A DNA stretch of 64,000 nt, taken from NCBI GenBank assembly GCA_009885695.1, contig VFKE01000022.1, positions 1-64,000 on the forward strand. Reading direction: 5' to 3'. This DNA is from Verrucomicrobiota bacterium. GTDB lineage: Bacteria; Verrucomicrobiota; Verrucomicrobiia; Verrucomicrobiales; Verrucomicrobiaceae. Numbering within the stretch: the stretch's first letter is position 1; the number at the start of each line of letters is the position of its first letter. The translations under genes were made by a program, and so were the position numbers. Below, one piece after another: positions 50,292-59,089 of the stretch. The notes beneath the pieces are model-generated. The model worked only from the letters and a program-made list of their open reading frames with translations, was not told where the DNA came from and did no database searches.

Positions 50292-52355
50292 TCATATGGC
50301 TTTTGCGCTGCTTATGTTTGATGTGCACAAGAACGGGGTGGATTTTGCCGGGCTTGGGGCGGAGTAGGCTGGAGCGTTGGTGGTATCGGCCGGTGCGGAT
50401 GCACCCGACTGCTGTTCTGCCAGCCATGCTTGGAACATGAGCACGTCCCAGAGGTAGAAGTGCCAGTTCCGAGTGCCGGAAAGATGTTCCTTCCATTTTT
50501 TTTGCACGGGTTCTGGATGGAAAAATCCCTCACGACGGAGCCGGGATTCATCGAGCAAGTCTGCCGCCCAGTCGCGCAGCGGTCCGCGAAGCCAGCTTTC
50601 CATCGGCACGCCAAACCCACGCTTGGGACGGTCAATCAGATGTCGGGGCACATGGCGGTCAAGCACGCGGCGCAGGAGCCATTTGCCCTTTCCGTTCTGC
50701 ACCTTCATGGAATACGGCAGTCGCCATGCGAACTCCATCACCTGGGTATCGAGCAGTGGAATCCGGCCTTCCAGACTCACGCCCATCGCGGCCCGGTCCA
50801 CTTTGGTGAGGATGTCGCCCGGCAGGTAGGTTTCCATGTCGAGCTGCATCATCCGGTGCGTGAAGTCGGAGATGCGCGGCCAGCCGTTTTGGTTGGTGAT
50901 GGATGTCTCCGCTTCCGCTCCTCCGATGACGACGTCTGCAGGCGACTTCCAGTGCGAGATCAGATTCAGATACAAACTGTCCATGCCGGGTGCGGCGATG
51001 ACCTCGGCGAGTTTGTGAAGTTTGTCGCCGAATGGGATTTTGCGATAGCGCGCCGGCAAGAGGGGGCCAGCAGTGCGGGCGAGCGAGTTCCAGGCGCCGG
51101 CAGGTATGGCGGTCAATGCCCCTGCCCCAAGTCTGCGTAGTGCGGGCGGCATCCAGGCGAACTGGTTCCAAATGCTGCGGCCCATGGCATAACGCTGGTA
51201 ACCTCCGAAGAGTTCATCGCCCGCATCGCCGGACAGCGCGACCGTCACATGTTGCCGCGCCAGAGCGCAAACGAGGTAGGTGGGGATTTGTGACTGGTCG
51301 GCGAACGGCTCGTCATAGAGCGCGGGCAACTTGGGGATGACATCGAGCGCATCCTGGCCGGTGACATAAAACTCCGTGTGATCGGTGCCGAGGTGCCGGG
51401 CAACTTCCTTCGCGTGCTGCGCCTCATTGTATGCCTTCTCGTTGAAACCGATCGTGAAGGTGCGAACCGGGCGACTGCTCTGCGCCTGCATCAATGACAC
51501 AATGAGTGAGGAATCAATTCCGCCGGATAAGAACGCGCCCAGCGGCACATCGGAAATCATCCGCTTGCCGACTGCGCTTTTGAGCAGCGCCTCCATTTCG
51601 TCTGTGGCTTCGTCCTCACTGCCGGTGAAGGGATGATAGAGTCCGCGCTCGATTACCTCGCGCAGGTTCCAGTAGAGCTGCGGCGTGGGTCGTGCCGAAC
51701 TGCCGTCCCAGGTTAGCAGAGATGCGGGCGGCAGTTTATGAATGCCCTGGTAAATGGAATACGGTTCCGGAATGTAGGAGTAGCGCAGCAATCCTGTCAG
51801 TGCGCGTCGATCAATGTTCGCGGAGAACTGCGGGTGCCGCTTCAGCGCTTTAAGTTCGGAGGCGAACACCAGTGTGTTGCCGAGCCATCCGTAATAGAGC
51901 GGCTTCTCGCCCATGCGGTCGCGTCCGAGATGGATCACGCGGTCCTGACGATCCCACAAGGCGAACGCAAACATGCCGTTGAACTTCTTCGTGGATTCGA
52001 CCACGCCCCATTCGAGGAAGGCGGCCAGCATGACTTCGGTGTCGGAGTGGCCGCGGAACGTGTGGCCTTTCGTCAGCAGTTCGGCGCGCAAATCCTGGAA
52101 GTTGTAAACTTCGCCGTTGAAGACCATGACGTAGCGGCCGTCCGCCGAGTGCATCGGCTGGTGTCCTTCTGGAGAAAGATCAAGAATCGAGAGTCGGCGA
52201 TGGCCCAGCGCAAGGCCACAGGCGTCGTCCACCCAGAGTCCGCCGTCGTCCGGGCCGCGATGGACAATCGCGTCCGTCATCGCGCGCACGGTGGCGGCCA
52301 GAGCGTTGGCTGCCCGCGCTCCGGGTGATCCGAAAAATCCTGCTATGCCGCACAT
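50292..52355 (-). CDS. asnB: asparagine synthase (glutamine-hydrolysing), EPS-locus type
   Basis: 687 aa. Cys2 in MCGIAGFFG is the glutaminase nucleophile, with HRGPDDGG and GHRRLSILDLSPEGHQPM (18 residues) in the N-terminal domain. The synthetase domain has the PPi loop GAFLSGGIDSSLIVSLM. The C-terminus extends about 50 Ser/Pro-rich residues. EPS and exosortase-linked loci often carry such an AsnB, where it is thought to amidate a sugar acid or peptide rather than to make asparagine. Overlaps the next GT4 by 13 bases. Confidence 0.92.
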   Translation of the reverse strand: MCGIAGFFGSPGARAANALAATVRAMTDAIVHRGPDDGGLWVDDACGLALGHRRLSILDLSPEGHQPMHSADGRYVMVFNGEVYNFQDLRAELLTKGHTFRGHSDTEVMLAAFLEWGVVESTKKFNGMFAFALWDRQDRVIHLGRDRMGEKPLYYGWLGNTLVFASELKALKRHPQFSANIDRRALTGLLRYSYIPEPYSIYQGIHKLPPASLLTWDGSSARPTPQLYWNLREVIERGLYHPFTGSEDEATDEMEALLKSAVGKRMISDVPLGAFLSGGIDSSLIVSLMQAQSSRPVRTFTIGFNEKAYNEAQHAKEVARHLGTDHTEFYVTGQDALDVIPKLPALYDEPFADQSQIPTYLVCALARQHVTVALSGDAGDELFGGYQRYAMGRSIWNQFAWMPPALRRLGAGALTAIPAGAWNSLARTAGPLLPARYRKIPFGDKLHKLAEVIAAPGMDSLYLNLISHWKSPADVVIGGAEAETSITNQNGWPRISDFTHRMMQLDMETYLPGDILTKVDRAAMGVSLEGRIPLLDTQVMEFAWRLPYSMKVQNGKGKWLLRRVLDRHVPRHLIDRPKRGFGVPMESWLRGPLRDWAADLLDESRLRREGFFHPEPVQKKWKEHLSGTRNWHFYLWDVLMFQAWLAEQQSGASAPADTTNAPAYSAPSPAKSTPFLCTSNISSAKAI

Positions 52356-53530
52356 GGTTTCGTGGTGGTGTGGGGGTTGGCCGGGCCGGTGTGGCTCGTG
52401 AGAAGTTGCGTGAAGCGGTCAATTACTGAATCGAGTGAAAAATTTTGAGCGATGTGCTGGCGTGAAGCCATGCCGAGTTCGTGGCGCGCAATCTCCGGCA
52501 TCCGCAGCAGGTTGTGGATGGCATGTGCAAGCGCGGTGGAATCGCGGGCTGGCACCACCCGGCCGCAATCACCCGCGAGCCATGCGGAATCGCCCACGTC
52601 CGTGACTGCGCACGGCACTCCGCAGGCCATGGCTTCGCCAACGACATTGGGGCAGCCTTCGCCGAATGCCGAGGATGAGCAGGCCACATCGAGCCCTGCG
52701 GTGAGCTGAGGTATATCCTGCCGCTCGCCGAGCAGATGAATGCGCTGCTGGAGATTGAGCGAGGAGATTTGCGCGGATAATTCCTTATTTTCCCCGTCGA
52801 TGCCCGTGCCCACCATGATGAAATGGGTTTTGGGAGATGCTTCGCTCACGATGGCAGCGGCGCGGATGAAGTTCGCGTGGTCCTTCATCGGTGCGAATCG
52901 TCCGAAGCGACCGACCAGCGTAGTTTCGGGCGGAAGACCGAGTTCGGCGCGCAGAGCGATGCGTGCTTCAGAAGCCGGCACGAATTTTGCGAGATCAAAT
53001 CCATTCGGGATCAGCACCGTTTTTTCCTTGCGGTAGCCTGCGATCTCGTGGTGCCGTGCGCTGGCCCGAGAATTGTAGGATATGGCGCTGGCGAAAGGCG
53101 AGAGGCGGGCGCAGAGCCGGATTACGGCGGCGGAACCTGGCTTTTCATTCTTGAGCGAGTCGAGCGACTGGCGCACGTTCCAGATGAGCGGGGCGCGCTG
53201 GAAAGCGAGCCATTTTCCGAGGAGTGCGGCCAGATTGCCGTGATACATCCATCCGGCGATCACGTCGGGCTTGGTGGTGCGCATGGCGCGCGCGAGTTGG
53301 AACAGTGCGCTTAAACTGGGGCGGCCGGGCGTCATGCCGAGCGAGCAGACATTCACGCCCAGGCCTGCGAGTGGCGCGACGTACTTGCCGCCCGCAGTCA
53401 GCGAGATCACGGAATGCCGGAAGCGCGAAGCATGGCTGGCTGCGATGAAGGCGCACAACATCATTTCCGCGCCGCCGGTGCCGAGACCGGTGGTGACCCA
53501 GGTGACGTTGATTTTGTCTTTGTGGTTCAT
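52343..53530 (-). CDS. GT4 glycosyltransferase
   Basis: 395 aa. N-terminal WVTTGLGTGGAEMMLCAFIA, then VLIPNGFDLAKFVPASEARI, TLVGRFGRFAPMKDHANFIR and SAFGEGCPNVVGEAMACGVP with the donor-binding glutamates: a standard GT4 (GT-B fold). It overlaps asnB at one end and the following GT4 by ATGA at the other, so it is translated with them. Donor unknown. Confidence 0.92.
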   Translation of the reverse strand: MNHKDKINVTWVTTGLGTGGAEMMLCAFIAASHASRFRHSVISLTAGGKYVAPLAGLGVNVCSLGMTPGRPSLSALFQLARAMRTTKPDVIAGWMYHGNLAALLGKWLAFQRAPLIWNVRQSLDSLKNEKPGSAAVIRLCARLSPFASAISYNSRASARHHEIAGYRKEKTVLIPNGFDLAKFVPASEARIALRAELGLPPETTLVGRFGRFAPMKDHANFIRAAAIVSEASPKTHFIMVGTGIDGENKELSAQISSLNLQQRIHLLGERQDIPQLTAGLDVACSSSAFGEGCPNVVGEAMACGVPCAVTDVGDSAWLAGDCGRVVPARDSTALAHAIHNLLRMPEIARHELGMASRQHIAQNFSLDSVIDRFTQLLTSHTGPANPHTTTKPCAA

Positions 53531-54708
53531 GCGTTTGAGTTCAGATATTCGTGGAGCGGGGCGGACACTTCAGCACCGGTGAGCTGCGACAGCGCATCGC
53601 GTGTGCGGCGGACAAGCTGTGGCATGGCGAAATTTTCGACGATGTGTGCGCGAACGCGCATCTTGAGTTCCGTCATCGTGGTGCCGTCAGCCTCGATGAG
53701 GCGGCACATCGCTCCTGCCAGCGCTTCGGGTTGCGACGGAGGAACGGTGTACCTGGAATTGGCGATGATGTGCGCGGAATCGCCGACATCCGTGACGACG
53801 CAAGGCACTCCACAGGACATCGCTTCGGCGACTACGTTGGAGAATCCCTCGCCAAAGGACGAGGAAGAGACCAATGCATTGATCGCGCTGTAAACCGCCG
53901 CCATGTTCTGGCGTGGCTGGTGCCAGAGAATTTTTTCAGTGATGCCCAGCTCGGCGGCGAGCTGTCTCATTTTTTTCGCATAATTCTCGTTGCCGCCGCC
54001 GATGCAGACGAGGCGGGCATTGGGATGCATTTTGCAAACGACCGCGGTGGCGCGGAGCAGCGTGGCATGATCCTTCATGGCGTTGAGACGCCCGACATGA
54101 CCGAAAAGGAAGTTTTCCTTCACGATCTGCCATTCTTCGCGGAGTCGGAAACCGGCAGCGCTGTCCGGTGAGAATCGATCAACGGCGATGCCGTTAGGAA
54201 TGACACTGATCTTCCCCGCCGGAAATCCCTGTGAAATGTAGTAGCTGCGACCCGCGGCGGAGTTGGCGATGATCTGGTCCGCTTTATGGGAGAGCAGACA
54301 ACTTAGGCGGAAGCTGAGCCGCCCAAGAACGCCCCAGAGCCCGGCGTCGGTCTGCGAATCGCGCAGACCCCAGACGATGCGCGCGCCATTGAGGAAGGGC
54401 TTGAGCAGCACACTCATTACATTCGATTCCGTGAGATAACCGTGCAAAATGTCCGGACGCTCCGCTCGCGCAGCACGCACCAGGCGAATGAAAAACCCGA
54501 TGAGATCCCAGCGGCCATTCTTACAAACCTTGACGGTTTTGATTCCCGCAGTGCGCAGCTCTTTTTCGAGCGGGCCGGTATAGAAATGCAGGACGCTGAC
54601 TTCGAACTCATCGCGCGGCAGTCCGGTTGCGAGCGCGACGAGCTGGCGCTGGGCTCCACCGTAGCCCAGGTCGCGGATAAGAAAAGTGAGGCGGGTGGGC
54701 GTGTTCAT
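53527..54708 (-). CDS. GT4 glycosyltransferase
   Basis: 393 aa from the ATG at 54708, which overlaps the polymerase stop (ATGA); the frame is open further upstream but that part is not conserved. FLIRDLGYGGAQRQLVALAT is the N-terminal GT4 motif. KISVIPNGIAVDRFSPDSAA, FGHVGRLNAMKDHATLLRAT and SFGEGFSNVVAEAMSCGVPC follow in order. It is closely related in layout to the GT4 at 52343. It probably adds a further sugar to the repeat unit. Confidence 0.92.
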   Translation of the reverse strand: MNTPTRLTFLIRDLGYGGAQRQLVALATGLPRDEFEVSVLHFYTGPLEKELRTAGIKTVKVCKNGRWDLIGFFIRLVRAARAERPDILHGYLTESNVMSVLLKPFLNGARIVWGLRDSQTDAGLWGVLGRLSFRLSCLLSHKADQIIANSAAGRSYYISQGFPAGKISVIPNGIAVDRFSPDSAAGFRLREEWQIVKENFLFGHVGRLNAMKDHATLLRATAVVCKMHPNARLVCIGGGNENYAKKMRQLAAELGITEKILWHQPRQNMAAVYSAINALVSSSSFGEGFSNVVAEAMSCGVPCVVTDVGDSAHIIANSRYTVPPSQPEALAGAMCRLIEADGTTMTELKMRVRAHIVENFAMPQLVRRTRDALSQLTGAEVSAPLHEYLNSNA

Positions 54709-55988
54709 GCGGAAATTTTCTGTGGCGCGGAAAACAGTGCATCGGTTGCATTCGCTTTTGTTGCTGCAAAAAGCTGGAACACGATGCGCTGTGGGAAAAG
54801 GACGTGGCAGGTCACCGCAATGGTGAACCAGTAAACCGGCATCTCGATCAGCACCTGGCTGCATGGGATGAAAAGCAGAACGGGCAGCAGGCAGAAAAAT
54901 CCTCGGAAACGCTGCCGCATGGACACGAATGCAAGGGTGAAGACCAGCCCGGCAAAAAACAGCACGCCGAAGATTCCCATGTCCAGCCAGACGGAGATAA
55001 TCTGGTTGTGCGGCTGCCAATGATTGGTGCCGGCCCCGATGCCGTGTCCGAAAATGGTGGCGCGGCTTACCGCCTCCCAGCCATCCTGCAAGTCCTTCAC
55101 GCGCTCAGGCGATTTGATTTTTTCAAAATCGAGATCGTAGATCGCCTGCAAGCGGCCACCGACGTCTTCATTCGAGATAATGCCGCTGCGCGAGGATTGC
55201 GCGAGCATCGTCAAGCCCATGCCGCCGAGGGGAACGCTGAGCACGGCGATGATCAGCAGCCCGCGCATGCGCTCGCGAAAATGAATGGCAATGTAGGGTA
55301 GCACCATTACGGCAAAGACAGCCATGCCGCTGCGGCTGAGCGTGACGGCGATGGCGACGGTGGACACGCCGACCACGGCCATGTTCCACCAGAAATTCGG
55401 ATTTACTGTGAAGAGCACTCCAAGCAGGAGACAAATAAGAATTGGCGAGTGATTTGGGTCCTCCAGAAATCCTGACATTCTTCCCGAAATGCGTGTGAAA
55501 CTGCCATAGCCGAGCCATTCGTAAAAATTGGCGGCGGCGCATCCGATGATGATCGCGGTGGCGAGCCAGCGCACGGTCTCCATGCCGCGCTCTGTCGAGG
55601 GAATAAGCATCAGCAGAAGCGTGATGAGAAAATTCGCCAACATGATCATGATGAAAAATTGATGGGTTCCGAGAGAAACCACGGAGTAACGTTCCAGCGC
55701 CACGCAGTCGAAGATGCGCCACAAAAGAAAAACGAGCGGCAGGAGCGCGGGCCAGCAGAACTTGGGGCGGTTGCTGGCAATGATGACCAACAGCAGCGCG
55801 CCCATGCCCAATGTGAAATCACGCGGCTTGATGGGGAAGCCGGCATTTTCGTAATGCCAGGAAAGCCAGCAAGTGGTCAGGGGCGCCAGCATGGCGATGG
55901 CGGCAAGAGTCAGTGCTCGCTGTGGGAAAGTCCGTCGAGGGCACGCCGCCTCACTTAAATCATGAGCGGCCAGAGCCGGGATCATCAT
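54705..55988 (-). CDS. O-antigen polymerase/ligase-like membrane protein, copy 2
   Basis: 427 aa from the ATG at 55988, chosen because AGGGG lies 5 bases upstream and because the related copy starts at the same point of the alignment. The frame stays open 62 codons further upstream (to 56174), and an N-terminal extension cannot be excluded. It has about ten to twelve helices and the Wzy_C-like large loop, containing LQAIYDLDFEKIKSPERVKD and IFGHGIGAGTNHWQPHNQII, a WaaL/Wzy-like arrangement. About four in five residues match copy 1 by eye. It polymerises or ligates EPS repeat units. Confidence 0.87.
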   Translation of the reverse strand: MMIPALAAHDLSEAACPRRTFPQRALTLAAIAMLAPLTTCWLSWHYENAGFPIKPRDFTLGMGALLLVIIASNRPKFCWPALLPLVFLLWRIFDCVALERYSVVSLGTHQFFIMIMLANFLITLLLMLIPSTERGMETVRWLATAIIIGCAAANFYEWLGYGSFTRISGRMSGFLEDPNHSPILICLLLGVLFTVNPNFWWNMAVVGVSTVAIAVTLSRSGMAVFAVMVLPYIAIHFRERMRGLLIIAVLSVPLGGMGLTMLAQSSRSGIISNEDVGGRLQAIYDLDFEKIKSPERVKDLQDGWEAVSRATIFGHGIGAGTNHWQPHNQIISVWLDMGIFGVLFFAGLVFTLAFVSMRQRFRGFFCLLPVLLFIPCSQVLIEMPVYWFTIAVTCHVLFPQRIVFQLFAATKANATDALFSAPQKISA

Positions 55989-56170
55989 TGTTACCCCTGG
56001 CTGATGCGGTGTCTGCTGCGCTTGGGTGCGAACGCGCGGAAGGTCGCCGCGTCGCAAGGGTTTGCGATGAGCGCTGGGAGCGAGACGCGCGAGCATGCAC
56101 CTGGCCCGGAAGCGGAGCCTGCCGAGGAGTCGGATAAAGTTGGTGAGGTGAGGGCGCATTTTTTTAGAGA

Positions 56171-57448
56171 TCAATTGGCGGCGAAAGAAACGGACTCGCT
56201 AGAGGCCGGTGCCTGACTGCGGGCTGGTGCGATGAGCCGGAACACGATGCGCTGCGGAAAAAGGACGTGGCAGGCCACCGCGATGGTGAACCAGTAAACT
56301 GGAATCTCGATGAGCACCTGGCTGCATGGGATGAAAAGCAGCACGGGCAGCAGGCAGAAAAATCCGCGGAAACGCTGCCGCATGGAAAAGAAAACGAGGG
56401 TGAAAATTAAGCCAAAAAAAAACAGAACGCCCAAGATTCCAGTGTCCAGCCAGAGGGCGACGATCTGGTTATGCGGCCGCCATTTATTGGCACCGGTGCC
56501 GGTGCCGTGCCCAAACAGGATGGCGCGTCTCACGGCCTCCCAGCCGTCCTGCAAGTCCTTCGCGCGCTCAGGCGATTTGATTTTTTCAAAATCGAGATCG
56601 TAGATCGCCTGGAGGCGGCTGTCCACGTCCGCGTTGGCGACGATGCCACTGCGCGAGGTTTGCGCGAGCATGGTCAACCCCACACCGGCGAGGGGAATCG
56701 CGAGCGCGGCGATGAGCAGCAGGCCGCGCGCACGCTCGCGGAAATGAAGCGCGATGTAAGGCAGAACCATCACGGCGAAGACGGCCATGCCGCTGCGGCT
56801 GAGCGTTAGGGCGATTGCCAGAGCTGCGACGCCGCTGGCGGCCATGTTCCACCAGAAATTCGGATTCACCGTGAAGAGCACGCCCAGCAGCAGGCAGGAG
56901 AGGATTGGCGAGGTGTTCGGGTCTTCCAGGAAGCCGGACATGCGCCCGGGAATCAGAGTGAAACTGGCAGCGCCGAGCCATTCATAAAAATTGGCCGCGG
57001 CGCATCCGATGATGATCGCGGTCGCGAGCCAGCGCGCCGTTTCCATGCCGCGCTCCGCGCAGAGAATGAGAATAAACAAACCCGTGACGAGGAAGTTCGC
57101 CAGCATGATCATGACGTAAATTGCTTGAGTGCCGAACGACACCACGGAATAGCGCTCGAGAACCGCGGCGTCGAAAATGCGCGTCATCAGAAAGAGCAAC
57201 GGCAGCAGCGCCGGCCAGCAGAACCTGGGGCGGTTGCAGGCGATGACCAGCAGGAGCAGCGTGCCCATGCCCAGCGTGAAGTCGCGCGGCTTGACGGGAA
57301 AGCCTGCTTTCTCGTAGTGCCACGTGAGCCAGCAGGTGGTGATCGGCACCAGCATGGCGATGGCGAAGAGCGTTAGTGCCCGCGAACGGAAAGTCCAGCG
57401 GGGGATCGTCGCGGCGCCGAAACCGGAAACTGCCAGCTCCGCGATCAT
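56171..57448 (-). CDS. O-antigen polymerase/ligase-like membrane protein, copy 1
   Basis: 425 aa from the ATG at 57448, supported by a strong AGGAGG 7 bases upstream and by an ATGA overlap with the flippase stop. The helix pattern matches copy 2, and the loop has LQAIYDLDFEKIKSPERAKD and LFGHGTGTGANKWRPHNQIV, with the HNQ motif typical of WaaL/Wzy. The last 16 residues differ completely from copy 2. It is likely the polymerase for the lipid-linked repeat exported by the MurJ-like flippase upstream. Confidence 0.89.
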   Translation of the reverse strand: MIAELAVSGFGAATIPRWTFRSRALTLFAIAMLVPITTCWLTWHYEKAGFPVKPRDFTLGMGTLLLLVIACNRPRFCWPALLPLLFLMTRIFDAAVLERYSVVSFGTQAIYVMIMLANFLVTGLFILILCAERGMETARWLATAIIIGCAAANFYEWLGAASFTLIPGRMSGFLEDPNTSPILSCLLLGVLFTVNPNFWWNMAASGVAALAIALTLSRSGMAVFAVMVLPYIALHFRERARGLLLIAALAIPLAGVGLTMLAQTSRSGIVANADVDSRLQAIYDLDFEKIKSPERAKDLQDGWEAVRRAILFGHGTGTGANKWRPHNQIVALWLDTGILGVLFFFGLIFTLVFFSMRQRFRGFFCLLPVLLFIPCSQVLIEIPVYWFTIAVACHVLFPQRIVFRLIAPARSQAPASSESVSFAAN

Positions 57449-58875
57449 AATTTTTCCTCCTCGCTGATGCGCTGCCTGATGTGGGCGAGCGCGAACGTAT
57501 AAAAAGCTGCTGCCGCGCAAAAGTGAACGATGACCGTGGAAAGCGCGATGCCTGCCACGCCCAGCGGGCGCATGAGCAGCGCGTTGGAGACGACATTGAT
57601 GAACAGCGCAAACGCGGCCATGCCGAGCATGAAACGCGAGGCCTGCATGGACACTACGAGACGCGCGGCCAGACTGCTGGCGATGTAAAACGGCACCTGG
57701 AACACGCTGAATCGCAGCACCAGAGTCACGCGCTCCGTGTCCTGCGCGGTGAAAGCGCCGCGTTCGAAAAGAATGCGCACGACGGACGGCGCGAACCAGC
57801 ACATCAGCAGCGTCGCTGGAATCACGATCACTAGGATGGTTCCTGTTACCTGAAGAAGGTGACGCCGGAGTTCCTTCCACTCACGCCGAGCCACCGCATC
57901 CGCAAAATATGGAAACAATGCCTCGCCCGCCGGTGCCGCAGTGAGAGCGAGGAGGATGCTGGTAATTTTTTCCGAATAGCCAAGCACGGCCACGCTGCCG
58001 GGCTGGAGCCACGACGCCATGACCTGGTCAATTACCGGGGCGCTGCCAATGACGATGCCCGCGAAGAGAAACGGCACTGTGTTGCGCAGCACCTCGGCAC
58101 AGTCCGGTTCCCAGTGACGCAGGCAGCCTGCGGACCAGCCGCGATCCTGTGGCAGTGTTCTTCGCACGGCCAGCGCGACGAGCATCAGTTGCAGCAGCAC
58201 GCCGAGATTGGTGGCATGCACCAGCACTTCAATCGGCGCGGTGTGACCGGCGGCGATCAAGGCGGTGATGATCACTGCAGGGGCGGCGGCGGGGGCAATG
58301 GCGGCGAGCACAAAATTTTTCTGCGCCCGAAGCCAGGCAGCCAGATGGAATATCATGCCTGAACCGATAAAAAACGGCAGCATATTGCGGAGCATCCGTG
58401 CAGCCTGCGCCTGCTTTTCCGGACTGAATCCGCGGCCCATCAGTCGCACGATGGGATCGGCGGCGATGGCCAGAAGGGCGCTGACGAGCACGAACGTCAC
58501 CAGGTTGCACAAGGCCATTTGCAAGCCCAGCCGGTGGGCGCTCTCGCGGCCCCGACGGTGCAGCAGGCGGGTGAACACCGGCAAAAATGAATCCGGCATC
58601 CCGCCGCCCAGCATCGCGGCCAGGAACGAAAGCAGCGTGAAGGAAAGCACAAACGCATCCAGCTCGTCCGCGATGCCGAAATGCCGCGCAACCGCTGCCT
58701 CTTTCAAGAACGAAACTGACTTGGCCACCAGGGTCAGTGAAGCCACGGTCATGAATCCTTGGAACATCCGGAAGAGCACCCCTCCCGTGGTGGGTCCCCC
58801 GATCGGTCCCGTCCAGCGAGCGACGGTGGAATTATCGCTTAGAGCCGCGCTGGCAGGTGGCTTTTGAATCGACAT
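57445..58875 (-). CDS. MurJ/MviN-type lipid-linked oligosaccharide flippase
   Basis: 476 aa from the ATG at 58875. VSFLKEAAVARHFGIADELD (20 residues) is the signature start of MurJ proteins. GGGMPDSFLPVFTRLLHRRG and APAGEALFPYFADAVARREW match the MviN core, with about 13-14 helices. Within this locus it is best read as a Wzx-like flippase for EPS repeat units rather than the essential lipid II flippase. It is the first minus-strand gene after a plus-strand GT4, with AT-rich DNA between (58930-59089). Confidence 0.9.
   Translation of the reverse strand: MSIQKPPASAALSDNSTVARWTGPIGGPTTGGVLFRMFQGFMTVASLTLVAKSVSFLKEAAVARHFGIADELDAFVLSFTLLSFLAAMLGGGMPDSFLPVFTRLLHRRGRESAHRLGLQMALCNLVTFVLVSALLAIAADPIVRLMGRGFSPEKQAQAARMLRNMLPFFIGSGMIFHLAAWLRAQKNFVLAAIAPAAAPAVIITALIAAGHTAPIEVLVHATNLGVLLQLMLVALAVRRTLPQDRGWSAGCLRHWEPDCAEVLRNTVPFLFAGIVIGSAPVIDQVMASWLQPGSVAVLGYSEKITSILLALTAAPAGEALFPYFADAVARREWKELRRHLLQVTGTILVIVIPATLLMCWFAPSVVRILFERGAFTAQDTERVTLVLRFSVFQVPFYIASSLAARLVVSMQASRFMLGMAAFALFINVVSNALLMRPLGVAGIALSTVIVHFCAAAAFYTFALAHIRQRISEEEKL
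57456..57461 (-). promoter_or_regulatory. strong ribosome-binding site deciding the polymerase start
   Basis: AGGAGG on the minus strand (57461-57456), 7 bases before the ATG at 57448. It lies inside the end of the flippase gene and fixes the start of polymerase copy 1. Confidence 0.8.
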
Positions 58876-59068
58876 TTTATGCAAAAAATAGAGTGCTGCT
58901 GGCTGCGCGGCTTCAGGTGCGGGCAAATTTTGTGGAGAAAAATGGTGCTTATCTGAAATTCCAAATGGTAGTGACCAACCGTCGCGATTTTGTAAATTAC
59001 CATAAATAAGATTGATTACAATGCTTTCAATGTATATATTTCATTTTCAATACAATCAGTATATTTAG

Positions 59069-59074
59069 TATAGT
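59069..59074 (+). promoter_or_regulatory. possible -10 box in AT-rich divergent region
   Basis: TATAGT lies 16 bases before the GT4 ATG, with a weak TTCAAT 17 bases further upstream. The divergent region 58930-59089 is much richer in A and T than the surrounding genes, as expected for a shared promoter of the flippase operon and the GT4. Confidence 0.35.
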
Positions 59075-59089
59075 TAAATATTTTAGTGT

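Noticed and set aside
54709-55020. 104-residue N-terminal extension of the GT4 at 53527
   Set aside because: It overlaps the polymerase gene in another frame and has no GT similarity. The ATG at 54708 gives the normal GT4 start and an ATGA overlap.
57449-57880. 144-residue N-terminal extension of polymerase copy 1
   Set aside because: It overlaps the flippase gene and is Arg/His-rich shadow sequence. A strong ribosome-binding site supports the ATG at 57448.
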